This document shows positions 44,721 through 56,413 of a DNA stretch of 64,000 bases, piece by piece. The stretch lies in contig PDHQ01000031.1 in the NCBI GenBank assembly GCA_003339415.1, positions 166,730 to 230,729 of the forward strand. The letters run 5' to 3'. Numbering within the stretch: position 1 is the stretch's first letter; every line of letters starts with the position of its first letter. The notes under the pieces are model-generated. The model did no database searches, was not told the DNA's origin, and was given only the letters and a program-made list of their open reading frames with translations. The translations under genes and the position numbers were made by a program. This DNA comes from Ophiocordyceps camponoti-saundersi (nom. inval.) (taxonomy: Eukaryota > Ascomycota > Sordariomycetes > Hypocreales > Ophiocordycipitaceae).

Positions 44721-46156
44721 ATGGCCCACCACCCGTCAGCCTTCGACTTTGCTGCTGCCGCTTTGCTGCTTCTCACTGCCGTCGCTACCGTCATCGTCGT
44801 CTTGTGCGCCGTTTGCCTGGCTCGTCGTCGTGGTGATGCTGCTAGGTCCTGGATTGTCTGTTATAGGGCCGCGTTGGCTTTCTTTGTCCTGTGAGCTTAC
44901 GCGCCCGTCCGTCATCTTATTGTCATCGTACTCATGTCCACCGGGGAGGGAAAAACAAAAAGTGCCATTATCCTCACTCTGGCCAAGCATGTCCTTGCCA
45001 TCGTCTATAGGGAGTTCTTCGACGTCTCCATCAAGGCCAACGCTTCCGCTGTCCTCGCTGGTCTTCTTCAGGCACAGGTCGAGACCAACGTTATTGGCGC
45101 TCTGCTTCATGAGCTCGCCCTCATATTTCTCCTTCTCGCTCTTGTCGGCCTGGCCTTGGGCATCGGCATCGCCCATGCTGGCCGACAGTCTAGGGCGGAT
45201 AAGATCGTGCGGCTGACATCGTACGCCGTTGGCGGTCTCCTCGTCATCCTCGATGTCGTGGCCTTCTCTATGAGTGAAAAGTTCTTCGCCGTCTTCTTCG
45301 CCAACCAGGACGTGGGTCAACAAGGCGTCGATGCTCCCGAGGCCACATGGCAGGTCTTGCGAGCCAACAAGGTCACATTGCCGATGCTCATCATCCAGCT
45401 CATTCTGGCTCTGGCTGTCTTTATTCAATTCGTTATCGTGGCTGTTCGAACGAAGTCGAGCTCGAGACTGAAGACGGTGAGCTCCCTCAGAGGGATAGAA
45501 ACACTTGATGAGGCCGACACGGAGAGACTGACGCCTCATCGACCTAGGCTACGGGATATCTCGGACTCTGCGCCGTGCTTCTCCTCCTCAAGACGTCGTA
45601 CGACGTCGGCTTCTACACGAAATACGTCCCGCCCAACCCACACCAGCAACCGACCGACCAGGCCTCTGTGCCTCCGCCGTATTTCGTCATCGTCAACTTG
45701 CTCCTCGGTCTATGGCCCATCTTCTTCGTCCTCGTCGCTTTGCTCGTTCTGGCCGCCAAGAAGCAGCGCGGACTCTGGGCAGCCGACCACCCGCTCACCA
45801 TGCACAACGGTCCTCCCGAAGTGCCTCTTCAGACCCCTTGGGGCTACAGTTATAGCCCTCAGAGCCAACAGCCTCTACAGCCCGAATCGCATGGTCTAGG
45901 CCACCATCAGGGACCGGGGTCGGTGCCCTCACCGTCTGTTTCTCACTCGCCGGATGGTCATTATCCGCAGTTCCGGCAGGGCTCCTCTCCTCCGCCACCG
46001 TGGCATGAGCATCACCATCAGCAGCACCCTTACACCGGGTCGTTGCCGCCGTCGTCGCCGCCACCACCAGCACATTCCGAGGCCATGGGCCTGTATCACC
46101 AGGCAGACGGGATGCCTCCGCAGGTGGTGTCGCTGCCTTATGATGAGAAAAGATAA
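44721..46156 (+). CDS. multispan integral membrane protein, function unknown
   Basis: Three exons: 44721-44890, 44963-45476 and 45548-46156, giving 430 aa. Hydrophobic spans lie near residues 9-33, 46-70, 85-105, 115-140, 150-175, 195-220, and two more in exon 3 (YLGLCAVLLLLKTSYD, FVIVNLLLGLWPIFFVLVAL), so seven or eight spans are likely. The C-terminal 130 residues are Pro/His/Gln-rich and probably cytosolic. Intron 1 (GTGAGC to AAAAAG) rejoins LAFFVL and AIILTLAKHVLAI; intron 2 (GTGAGC to CCTAG, 71 nt, CTGAC branch) rejoins RLKT and ATGYLGLC. The seven-span topology recalls fungal receptor-like or RTA-like proteins, but no family motif is visible. Confidence 0.75.
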
Positions 46157-46364
46157 GTTTTGGGGGGGGGGGTCATCAAGGAGAAGAAGGGAGAAGCATT
46201 GAGCGGAATCTATGGGTTTGTAGGTGCTGGGTGGCCGGACCGGCCCAGTAGACGTTGAATGGAAACGGGCGAGACAACGCTGAGATGACGGGAATTCGCG
46301 CCGTTGAGAGAAAACTGAGACCATGGTACATTATGTGTGCCGTCTAGTTGTAATATACATCTAT

Positions 46365-47445
46365 CTAATCGACGTCGTCGACGTCGGTGAACTGCTCGGG
46401 CGCGACGTACGGCCCGTCTTCGTTCTTAGTCCCAACTACATATCTGCTCATTGTCAGCGCCGCTCTCTGGTAGCAGAGCTTACCAGTTTTGACTGGAGAG
46501 ATGTCACACGACGTACTTGGTATGACTGCCTCGAGCTGCCAACTGTCCTTTGCTGTTGGTGAAAGTGACGCTCGTGTAAGCAAGAGTGCCGCCGACTGTC
46601 AGCATGTCAGTCTGAAGCCGAAGGTGACAGTTTCTCCTTCAACACAAGGGGATATACTCTTATCACAGATGGCGGTGCCCTTTAACAAGTCACCTGCCTG
46701 TCCTCCTGGGGCGAGATATGTGACTGGGAACAGAACTGATGTGAGCAGAAGGCGGTCGCAGGAAAACTTGTGGGGAGAAAGAGGGAAAGAGAGGAAGCGG
46801 ACCATTAATGTCGGTCGATACGCCAGTCATGAAGCGGCCGGTAGAAGCGATGGCGAGAGACCCGCCGAGATCGACGAGACTCGCTAGCGTACCGCCGTGA
46901 AGACTCCGTAGCCGGTTCTTGAGAAGAGGTGAATTGGTTGGTTGTCACGCATGCTTCCAACGGTGGATGATACTCACGGTGTGGCTGGCGAGAATGTCTA
47001 GCTCAAAATCGACACGGCCAGGAGAGGCTCTCAAGACTCTGAACTGAAGGGTATAAGACTTTAGTATTTGTTTGTATGTACGTAGAAGGAAGACACGATG
47101 ACGGGGCTGTGCTTCTTCGTACCCGGTTCCCTTCAAACAGTCTGTGAAAGAAGGAGAGTGAGCTCAAGATGTGGACAAGATTGGATGAGGCAAACTCTTT
47201 TTCTTCTCGAATATACGTCGAAGCCTCCAAAAGACACTCATGGTATGAAGGGGAAGATGAAGAAGAAGAAGAAGAAGAAGAAGACGAAGAAGACGAATAT
47301 ACCTTTGTTCTAGGCCTGACTCGGCCATGAAGGAGCGCAGAACCTGTGTCTTATTAGCGATGATGTCGTACACGGTCCGCCGCAGGAGCTGTGTTCATAT
47401 GCATACGGCTCTGGTGAATTTTGTAGGCGACAATGCTTTCGCCAT
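46365..47445 (-). CDS. Hotdog acyl-CoA thioesterase (THEM2/ACOT13-like)
   Basis: Eight exons: 47445-47407, 47343-47303, 47141-47123, 47043-46978, 46917-46803, 46723-46658, 46595-46517 and 46443-46365, giving 167 aa. All junctions restore one continuous 4HBT domain: SPGRVDFELDI, HTNRLRSLHGGTLASLVDLG (HGG at 62-64, candidate catalytic Asn56 and Asp71), GVSTDINVTYLAPGG, GTAICDK, LAYTSVTFTNSKGQLAARGS and HTKYV. The family hydrolyses medium or long acyl-CoA, often at mitochondria. Introns are 60-161 nt with GT-AG ends; the intron 46802-46724 has a weaker GTCCGC donor. Exon 3 is 19 nt. The acidic end EQFTDVDDVD is specific to this protein. It is head-to-head with TFB2. Confidence 0.87.
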
Positions 47446-47849
47446 CACTACTTTCTCAGCTTCTTGGGTGTTTCCTGCCTTCTTTCTTGCCTTCTTTCTT
47501 TCTCCCTCTCTCTGATTGAAACTCCCTACAGCATGAGTCAGTTCGTCGCCCTCTCATATGCCGATTACCGGCTCCAGCCGACGACGGAACCGGGTTCCGG
47601 CTGACGGAGGCCATTCATTAGCCGAACAAACGCCGACAGAAGAAGCTTCTTCCTGCCATATTACTAATCGCTTCTATCCTTAGATCGAGTTCGTCTCATT
47701 GACGGCCAACGTCAACTACCACCCAAGCTAGGGACATGTCCTTGCCCCGAACATGATACATCGACGCCATTTTCTCTTCTATCTTCTTCCTCCTACGCAT
47801 CTATAGACCTCGGTGGGCGCGGAGTCGCACCGCAGCCAGCGCGAGGGAG
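47446..47849. promoter_or_regulatory. divergent promoter region, thioesterase / TFB2
   Basis: 404 bp between divergent ATGs. A pyrimidine-rich stretch lies at about 47470-47515. No TATA box seen. Confidence 0.5.
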
Positions 47850-49526
47850 ATGGCCGCCATCCCGCTGCAGACGTTCCAGCTCGCCGAATACCTGGAGAAG
47901 CTGCCAGGGACGACGTTTAGGAAGCTATACCAGCAGCCGTCTACGGCGCTATGCATCTTTCGACGCATGCTGCCGCATCTTGGTATGTTTACTGCGCTTT
48001 CTTGTGTGCTTTTGCGCGAGGGGCTCAAGTCTCGTTTGGCAGCCAAGACCCTGGTTTTGCGTTGCTTATGGATGCCCGACCCTCTACCTCTCAGCGTGCT
48101 GGATGAATGGGTTCGACCTGAGGCAAAACAGTACGTTCTTCTGCGAGCGGGTGTGATGAGGGGGAGAGGTATCAAGAACGGGCGCGAGGAAAGGAGAGTC
48201 TGACGTGGGTGGAAAAACACATACAGGCAGAGGGACCAGGCGCTATCTGTTCTGCGCGGCCTCCACATCATTCAAATCACTGCGCCGTCCAAAGAGAAGC
48301 CGCAGGAGATGAACCTCACGACCAACTTCGGGAACTCGATGCGACTGGCTCTAACCGGCGGTGGATCGCACAATTCGTTCGGCGTGCCGTCGACGCTACT
48401 CGTGCCGCCCGAGATAGACGTGCCGTTTTTGGACCGTTATGCGCGCAAACGCTGGGACGATATCCTTCACTTTGTCGTCTCGAGCGTCGGCTACAAGAGC
48501 GCCGGTGAATTCTCTGGGCCCAACAAGAGTGTTAAGGAGCTCCTCGTAGCCGGCCGCCTCGTTGATCGGAGACCCAATGGTGGCTTCGGCATCACCCAAG
48601 CTGGCTTCACCTTTCTGCTCCAAGAGGCAAACGCTCAGGTCTGGACGCTGCTGTTGCTATGGCTCGAGGCCAGCGACCTTAACAAGGCTGCTGGTTTCGA
48701 GACGGTCGACATGCTATGCTTTCTCTTCGTTCTCGCTACGACCGAGCTCGGTAAGGCCTATGACACCAACGCGTTGACGGAGCAGCGTAAAAACATGCTG
48801 CCTTCGCTCATCGACTTTGGCCTCATTTACATACCGCAGCACAAGCGCTCCATGTTCTTCCCGACCCGTCTCGCCACGACGCTCACCAGCGCCGGCGGCG
48901 GCTCCCTACGCTCCATCAGTGACGGCGTCGCCGCCGCCACCGCCGCGGCCTCCGGCAGCAGCAACAGTAACACCAACGGCACCAGCAATGGCTCGCAACA
49001 GGGCTCGAAAATCCTAGGGACATCCGGCGGCGAGCAAAAGGGCAGCGTCATCGTCGAGACCAACTTCCGACTCTACGCCCACACCCAATCGACGCTACAG
49101 ATCGCCGTCCTCGCCCTCTTCGCCAAGCTCCACATGCGCTTCCCGGACATGGTGGCCGGCCGGATATCCCGAGCGTCGATCCGGCAGGCCATCAACTTTG
49201 GCATCTCGGCCGACCAGATCATCTCCTACCTGGCGGCCCACGCCCACGAGCAGATGCACCGCGTCTCCACACTCAACAACAAGCCCATCCTCGCCCCCAC
49301 CGTCGTCGACCAGATCCGCCTCTGGCAGCTGGAGACGGAGAGGATGAAGACCACCGGCGGCTTCCTCTTTCGCGACTTTGACGACCACAAGGAGTTTCTC
49401 GACACGGCCAAGTTTGCGCAGGAGATTGGCGTCGTCGTCTGGCGGAGCGACAAGTCTGGCATGTTCTTTGCTAATAAGCATGAGCAGATTAGGGATTATC
49501 TCAAGAGCCGGAAGCGTGCCGAGTAA
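47850..49526 (+). CDS. TFB2: TFIIH subunit Tfb2 (p52)
   Basis: Three exons: 47850-47982, 48043-48130 and 48227-49526, giving 506 aa, close to the yeast length. A core TFIIH subunit that anchors and stimulates the Ssl2/XPB ATPase in transcription initiation and nucleotide excision repair. Conserved stretches include LAEYLEKLPGTTFRKLYQQP, AKTLVLRCLWMPDPLP, RWDDILHFVVSSVGYK, GFGITQAGFTFLLQEANAQV, VIVETNFRLYAHTQSTLQIA and the C-terminal WQLETERMKTTGGFLFRDFD. A Ser/Asn/Gly-rich insert (about residues 350-400) is a fungal linker. Intron 1 is 60 nt, a multiple of three without stops; intron 2 is 96 nt. Confidence 0.96.
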
Positions 49527-50420
49527 CTCGTTTCGTCTCTTTTTTTTTCCCCTTTCTTTCTTTCTCCTGTATTTCTTCCTTCAGTCTGTTTTTCTGTCGA
49601 TGAATCTCCATCTTCTTCGTCTTCAGCGAGGGTTCCTTTCCACCCTTTCCCATCTTCTCGTCTAGGGTTACGACATTTTTCTCAACCCTTTCTGTACGGC
49701 ACGGCGTCTCTCGGTGCATGGGAACGGAGACTGGAGACATGTTTTTTTTTTTAAAAAAAAAGGGCGTTTACGATTCGGCTGACAACCTCCTCGATAACAT
49801 GCTACACAGGAATAGCATAGAGGTTTTGTTTTTCCCCCTTCTTCCTTTTTATTTTTCTTACATATTAGATGCCATCTTTGCAAAGAAGAAAAAAGAAAAG
49901 AGAAAAGAAAGTATCGGGCGGTTCTCATTACATATAGCGGTACAATACAATACAATACAGACACAGAGAGAGATATCTGGCTGCTCGTCCGGTTCCATAT
50001 CCGAAATTCTATGTATCATGATAGCATCCAGTCCATGATCAGTCTTTATCGCCAAGGTCAGTTGCCAACCAAAGGCGCAAACAGGCTTTTTTTACCCTGA
50101 AGCCGTTTGCCGTTGCCAAAAAAATCCTGCCAGTAGAGCCAAAGGGGCTGCCAGTAGAGCCAAAGGGGGAAGAACAAGCAAAACAAAACAGAAAAAAAAA
50201 AGGAGAGAAGAGAAGAGACAAGGAAAGTAAAAGAAAGATGCAATCAAAGAGTCGTGGCTCAGATCATGGTATGGATCCAACCTCGATAACGACGCGGCTC
50301 CTGACGCCACAGCGTCGTCGACGGCACGCCCGCGCCGTATAGGCACCGCAGCAGGGTCGACGAGGAGCTCGAGCGAGGCTGCGGGCAAGGTCAGCGACGG
50401 GCGTCACCCGGGGGTTTCAA
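49527..50420. other. convergent intergenic spacer
   Basis: About 0.9 kb. 50092-50400 may contain a last exon of the minus-strand gene at 50421 (see that entry). The rest has A/T runs (49741-49760) and no gene. Confidence 0.5.
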
Positions 50421-51569
50421 CTACCTGGAACCCCCCACCTCGCGAGAGCGGGCGGAATCAGCGCCGTCTGTCTTGCCAAAGAAGCGGGCGACGAGGCCGG
50501 CGCCGGCTCGGTCCTGATGATGATGCTGGGCCTGCGGGGTGGCATCTTCGGGGGGTAGGAGGACGGGTCGGTTGAAGCGACGGGCGAAGGCGATCTGGAA
50601 CTGGCGAAGAGACTGCCTCGCGTCGGGGGTGGCGCAGAGCGAGTCTAGCTGCTCGAGGATGTGAAGCTGTCGGGCGTCCTCCTCGCTGATGGATCGCGGG
50701 TGCTTCTCGGCCGCGTACCGGGCTCGCACCGCCGGCAAGGTCTCGGGGTTCGCCAGTTGCACGTCGTTGAGCCGGCTGAAGCGGCCTGTCCAGTAGGCGA
50801 GCGGCTGGGCGGTGAAGACGCGCTTGTCGGACGCGTTGGCGCGGGCCGGCGAGTTGCCTCTCTTGGAATCCGGATGCCGTTTCGTTATGCGGACGGCGCC
50901 AGCCCGCGACAGCGAGGGGGGAGGCTTCGGTGGCTGGGCCTTGAGAGGTGAGGAAGGGATGGGGGGTGGAGGCATGCTCTTCGATGTCTGCTGCTGTGGC
51001 GTCGAGACGGCTGCTCGCTGTTGTTGTTTGAAGATTTCCGACGAGATGGGGATGCGAGGATGAGAAGTAGGAATCGGCGGCGGCGGCGGCACAACGTTGG
51101 TAGAGCGAGCGCTCAGACTTGTTCTCGAAATGGACTTTTTCAAATCGTTAAGAACATTGATGGTCCTCGACTTGGGGAGCTTGCTTGGCTGCGACTGAGC
51201 CGTCGGCGGCTGGAAGACGGGAAGACGAGGCAAAGGAGGAGGCGGAGGAGGAGGAGGAACATGAAGACGAGTCGTCGTCTTGCTCGTGGGAAGAAGAGAC
51301 TTTAACGAAGACTTTGATCTGCCAAAGGAGGGAAACGAAGGTCTGCGGAGGAACCTCGAAGAAGAAGAAGAAGTCGTAGACTGAGGGACGGTAGAGACGA
51401 CGTTGACGGATGAGGCTGCCTTGTGAAGGTACGGCGTCTTATCCTCGCAATCTTCGATGCCGCCTACGACGGCAAAGTCTTCGCTTCGCATCAGCTTGTA
51501 GCCGCGACTGCTCTCGACGGGGCCTAGGGGGGCGGAGATGGTGGGACGGCGTTTGGATTTGTCGGCCAT
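50421..51569 (-). CDS. proline-rich protein, function unknown (3' end uncertain)
   Basis: 382 aa as an open frame from the ATG at 51569 (MADKSKRRPTISAPLGPVES). The upstream open frame is poly-Pro/poly-G DNA and not counted. The protein has Ser-rich basic stretches, poly-Pro runs (VPPPPPPPPLPRLP, VVPPPPPIP) and a more ordered C-terminal part (KRVFTAQPLAYWTGRFSRLN to LRQFQIAFARRFNRP). Poly-Pro stretches could bind SH3/WW or profilin. The end may be spliced: from GAG|GTGGGG (after SARSRE) to the CCCGCAG acceptor near 50388, continuing PRSSSSTLLRCLYGAGVPST and ending at HTMI. A second donor (CAG|GTAGTT) gives a less protein-like end. I do not recognise the family. Confidence 0.65.
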   Translation of the reverse strand: MADKSKRRPTISAPLGPVESSRGYKLMRSEDFAVVGGIEDCEDKTPYLHKAASSVNVVSTVPQSTTSSSSSRFLRRPSFPSFGRSKSSLKSLLPTSKTTTRLHVPPPPPPPPLPRLPVFQPPTAQSQPSKLPKSRTINVLNDLKKSISRTSLSARSTNVVPPPPPIPTSHPRIPISSEIFKQQQRAAVSTPQQQTSKSMPPPPIPSSPLKAQPPKPPPSLSRAGAVRITKRHPDSKRGNSPARANASDKRVFTAQPLAYWTGRFSRLNDVQLANPETLPAVRARYAAEKHPRSISEEDARQLHILEQLDSLCATPDARQSLRQFQIAFARRFNRPVLLPPEDATPQAQHHHQDRAGAGLVARFFGKTDGADSARSREVGGSR

Positions 51570-52026
51570 GTCCGGGGAGGGGGGGTGTGAAAATGAGGTG
51601 AGGGGATGATGCGGTTGAGGTTGGGGCGGTGGGAGTGAGGGGGGGGGGGGGGGGGGAATGGGGGGGGGAAGGGTGATGGGCTGTTTGGGGTGAGGCTTGG
51701 GAAGGAGAGAAGAGGTTTGTATGGTTAGGCAGGCTTCTTCGAGGGCTTGAGAGTTGTAGATGGTAGGTGGGAGGTGGGAGAGGAGTTGATAGAGTAGGTG
51801 GTAGGTGGTTTGCAAACGGACTGCTGGTGAGTGAAGTTGGGTCTGTGACGGGGGGGGGGGAGGAGTTTAGAGATGAAGAGATATGGTTTTATTTTATTAG
51901 CCGCGGAGACGGTCGATTTATGAGTATATGGTATCTGTGTCTGCCTGAGGCTTCTGCTTCGTCGTCCAGGCATATGAGTAAAGTAAGTAGGGAATCTTTC
52001 TCTGATCACCGACAGACGACATCTCC
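51570..52026. other. intergenic spacer with poly-G
   Basis: 457 bp. A G-rich leader (51600-51670) with a long G run precedes the proline-rich gene on the minus strand. No gene seen. Confidence 0.6.
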
Positions 52027-53037
52027 TTAACCATCCCAACCCTGGATACGGAACCGATAGACGACATCACCGCCCTCCCCCCTCGGAATCTCATACCCGT
52101 TACGATCCCACAATGCCCTCTCGACGAACGTCACGTTCCCGTCCCAGTCGACCAACAGCACCGTCTGGCGCTGAGTGCCGTACATGCCCGTGGCAAAGGC
52201 CGACACCGTCTCCGACACGTCCCTCGTCTCCGGCCTCTGCTCGGCCGCGAGGTCCTCGGCCCAGTCGGAGCGACCGCGGGCCATGGCCTCCTGCGTGGCT
52301 GCGAGGTGAGACTCGTCGCCGATGGCAGGGACGAAGATTGTGTGACGCAGCCGGTTGATGTAATCTTCCAGACTCCATTGCGGATCTCGTCTCGGAAGTG
52401 TATCCGTGTCCAGGACGGCGAAGAGTCTGTCTAGCAGGGCCTTTTCATCTTCGTCGCCGGCTGCTGATTCCGCCACGGCCTTGGCTAGCAATCTCTTGCC
52501 GTCTTTGACTTTGGGCCATTCGTTTGGGTCGTCGAAGACGGTGTTGCTGAGGGCCCAGGTATCGCGTTGGCCGAGGTCGACCATGGGTACGTCGTGCGTC
52601 TGTCGGGCGCGATTGCTGACGATGGCGATGCCGCCGTCTCGTTTCCTTAGCCTTCCGCCTACGAGGGAGAAACCGCCGACGGCGACTAAGCCGCCATCTT
52701 CGCCTTCGACCAGTCGTCGCACTCTCCCTTCCAGTCCGCCTTCATCCGAAGAGCCTAACCAGGCGGTGACGACGCGTCCGCGGCTCTTGGCTAGGTGGTT
52801 CGCGTCGACGTGTTCGCGGTAGTTGGTCAGGACGGCCAAGACGCCGCTTCTACTGATGCCGAACCATGTGCCTCTGTCCGTCCGTTGGAGGTCTCGGGCT
52901 GAGAGGATGTCTTCGTCTGTCGTCGGGTGCTTCCACCAGGTTGGGCGTGACGTTGGTCGTAGGATATACTCGTCGCGGTTGTCGATGACGATGAGCGAGT
53001 AGCCCGGGTGGGCGGTGGTGAAGAGGACGATGCACAT
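52027..53037 (-). CDS. NRDE family protein (TANGO2-like)
   Basis: Intronless, 336 aa. It starts MCIVLFTTAHPGYSLIVIDNRDEY, with Cys at position 2 and the Asn-Arg-Asp-Glu motif that defines the NRDE/TANGO2 family. The N-terminal-nucleophile-like start (Met-Cys) and conserved blocks (RGTWFGISRSGVLAVLTNYR, LSNTVFDD) are intact. TANGO2 relatives are linked to heme trafficking and mitochondrial or Golgi lipid balance; the reaction is not known. The ATG at 53037 is chosen because Cys2 is expected directly after Met; the 32 in-frame upstream residues are Ser-rich and not conserved. Confidence 0.92.
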   Translation of the reverse strand: MCIVLFTTAHPGYSLIVIDNRDEYILRPTSRPTWWKHPTTDEDILSARDLQRTDRGTWFGISRSGVLAVLTNYREHVDANHLAKSRGRVVTAWLGSSDEGGLEGRVRRLVEGEDGGLVAVGGFSLVGGRLRKRDGGIAIVSNRARQTHDVPMVDLGQRDTWALSNTVFDDPNEWPKVKDGKRLLAKAVAESAAGDEDEKALLDRLFAVLDTDTLPRRDPQWSLEDYINRLRHTIFVPAIGDESHLAATQEAMARGRSDWAEDLAAEQRPETRDVSETVSAFATGMYGTQRQTVLLVDWDGNVTFVERALWDRNGYEIPRGEGGDVVYRFRIQGWDG

Positions 53038-53303
53038 CTGCCCTTTCTTGGACGGTGACGAGGTTAAGCTCCTACAAACTGTCGTCTCTCTGACTCTGTT
53101 CAAACTGCTTGGCGATGATGATGATGAGGTCACTTATCGTCGACAGTCTTGTCATCACGTGAATCGGGGGGGGGGGGATATGTATGTACGTCCTTGTGAA
53201 CTCTCCCACCTGAATCAGACCATTTCAACACTTTGACCATGTATGTACTCACTCACTCACTTGCATGTGACGCTGAATAGGTAGGTAGTCTGGTGTTTTG
53301 AGG

Positions 53304-53343
<40 letters not shown>

Positions 53344-56300
53344 CGAGGCTTTGATTGAGGGTTTGATTCATCGTGAATGGCTTCAACACCATCATAGCCT
53401 CCTCTGTCAACATCGCCACGACTGTCTTGACAGATATACATACATATGATGAAGCAACCAGCATGTCAGGTAGAGTCATCTTTTTTTCATCGTCGCTCCT
53501 CCAATGTCAGCTCGAGTCGAGTTGCTGTGATAGATGGTCAAGGAGAGTGAGACGTGAAATTCACATCCCGTGATTCACTGTCCACGACTGAGTTGTGAGC
53601 GCTACGATCAAGAGATGGCTGACCAAAGGCAATTACCGACGACTACCATCTACTCTTCCCCGGCAATTGCTGCAAACCACCAGCAACTTACCAGACTGAT
53701 CGTCGCCGACTGTCTACATAGATCGAGAAGCAACCTTCACCTTGTTCGTCTGATGCATCATCCTGCTTCACCATCAGAGAGTCCGAGAGACGTTGAAACT
53801 AGGACTGATGATAAAACTTGGAATCGACGACAAGGGTCACTAGACGTAGGAAGAGCGAATATCAACATCTGTACGGATAGTCCACTTAACCGATCTCCCA
53901 CACCATACATACATATATTTCCACCATCAACCTGGATCGCGATTCGCAGCCGACTATAGTCATCTTGATCTGTATCGATATGCGTCCATAGCACTGACTC
54001 GTGCCGGCTTTTGTCGGCCTTTGCTCCCGATGCCGTTCCCCGTGTTGCGGAACCAAGTCCCTGGCCATCATCTAGTCCCTGCAACCCTCTAGTCATGACC
54101 CCGGCCAGCCGCTGTCTTTTTTGTTTTCTTGGCGTTCGGTGCGTAGACTTTTGCCTTGTGCGCATGAATGCCTGGGCATCATCCCCACTTGAGCTTCATC
54201 GAGCATCGAGTGCAGAGACTCTTGCAGGATGGTAGGGCGGGTGATGATTCGATATACATGTGTATGTACATTATTCAGTGAGAGGCTGGTTGAGAGGCTT
54301 GGATTCTGACTTGTATTGTTTACCAGGTGTTGGCTGTCATCAAGCGGAATAGCCGAGATAGACTGTACATACATATAAACACTCTACATATGTATGTATG
54401 TCAACATACATAGATGTCAACGCCAATCTTTCCGGCCATGGAGACTCCCCATATTGACCGTAACTATACATAGATGCTGAGGGGAAACCGAGCATCGGCT
54501 TTTGCTATGCTGTAGGTATGTATGTAGGTTATGCATGACTCTCTCCCAAGATGGGTCAGCCAAGCAAGGTCTTATCATTCACTATAAATCCCTCAACTCT
54601 CTCATCAGATCAAGCCGAAGATCGGAGACATTGATATGGCGCCTTCTACCCCGTGGGGATCTGTTACTTCCTGGTGCTTTCCAAGGGTTCGAACAGCTGG
54701 GTCATCGGACCGAAGATGGGGCTTGGTTCGTTGTTCCGTGACTCGGGGGCTTGTTCCCGTAGACGGGGTTCCCAAGACATGTGTCGTTGTCTTGGATATC
54801 CTGATTAGGCGGGCAAGATGGTCTTGGCCGATTCCTATGGCGACGACAGTCTTTTCCGGCAATACGATATCGTCGTCGAAGAGTATGGTTCTCAGTAGTG
54901 GTTGAATTCACTGTCGTAGCGAGATGTTCAGGCAGTGCGCGGAGCTACGCCGGCGAACGAGATCATCACCTCAAAACACGACTGGAAAAGGTTGAAAGTG
55001 CCAACCTTTACTGGTCTCGCTCATCGACCTTAAGAGAGTCAGGCATTGAGCTTCGACTAAGAGATGGCAACTTGAAGCCGCCCTTTCACCCGTCACCTGA
55101 TGGTTCCTGAACCCCCTCTCCAATGAGTTTCTGGCAACAAGGAGGTCTCGGCATTCGCGCGCATCGGATCGAGCTGAAGCTGCTGGAAACAGGCAAACGA
55201 TGAAGCCGAATTTTGCCACTCGTCTTAGATCAGACCCTTGTTTTGATTCAACCATGTTTTCTAGCAAGAGGGCACTAGGCGGAGTCCTGGAGCATCATCA
55301 TCTACCCACCTACCTAGGTACAGTATATCTAGGCATGCCATCGACTTGGGTGAATGCGAGTCAAGCTGTTTCGACGTCAGCTGACAAAGAAGAGTTGGGC
55401 TTGAGAGAAGATAGAGAGAGAGAGAGAGAGAGCCTTGACCGGGATAAAGATGGTTTAGACTTGCCGGCAGGTGTTTGGTGGGAAGAGCATCTCCTAGTCT
55501 CCGTACTAGTAATCTATGGTTATTGAGCAGACTCTAGAAGATGGGTTCCTGTATTCAGAGAGAAATCAAGATAGAATTACTAAGATAGAACAGCAAGACG
55601 ATGCTATGCTAGTCATTGACCGTCTAAATGACGTGCCCCAAGACAGAAACCACAAGTCGAAACGGTCAATGCCCAGTTCTAAACCTGGCAGCTTCATCAA
55701 CCTACGGAGAGTCATACGAAAGAAAGATACATGAAAAAGGCATGAGATGACAAGTCCAAGTTTTTCCTCTTCTCTCCCAACGGATATCCCAACGTCGATT
55801 TGTCAGTCATCATTCACATCCCACACAAAGCCCCGTAAAGAGAAATCTCATAGGCGAGGCGAACTACTCGGTAAGCTTTTTGCTTCACAACTACCCCTTT
55901 CGAAGTTTCCACCCAGTCCGTGAATTCCGTTACGGCTGGGGAAAAAAGAAACTATGAAAAGGAAAGGAAAAGACGAAAAGAGCTGGCACGTGAGAGTTTC
56001 AAAATGAGGTTTCGCAACACGGGGTCTAAAACATCTAACCGGTTGAGAGAGACCCCCCCCTTCCTGGTTCAGAGCCGGTCGTTGGGAAGGGGGGGGGGGG
56101 GGGCAGATCACTTTATGCGATCGGAATATTATCCAGGTCCTTTCCAGTAAGAGGAAGGGGGAAGAAAGCCGTAAGGCTATTCTGGTTCCGGGATTGGGAT
56201 TGGGAAGAAAAATCCATGTACGATATCCTTGCGAGATGGGATCGTATAAAAGGTCAAGGGAGTTTCCCTCTATATTTCTTTCAGTTCTCAAGCTCTACTT

Positions 56301-56413
56301 TCATCACTCAGATTCAACTATAACAAGACACAGAAAAAAAAAAAGAGATCGTCTTGATCCGTCCAATCTTCCGTTCCTCATCGAAAATATCTTCCCTCTA
56401 TAAAGCCGTCACA
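53038..56413. other. gene-poor region
   Basis: 3.4 kb without a supported gene. It has a CT run (53304-53341), CATA/TATG motifs (53439-53448, 54361-54404, 54515-54527), a GA run (55414-55432) and a G run (56089-56103). At 54600-54900 an interrupted frame might be a gene relic (see findings). No tRNA or other RNA gene was recognised. Confidence 0.55.
56245..56251 (+). promoter_or_regulatory. TATA box, small secreted peptide gene
   Basis: TATAAAA about 163 bp before the ATG at 56414. Confidence 0.65.

Noticed and set aside
44334..44732. poly-Gly frame on minus strand
   Set aside because: Reading of poly-C tracts and Ns.
54680..54700. GGTTCGAAC resembling a tRNA B box
   Set aside because: No paired T arm, A box or acceptor stem around it.
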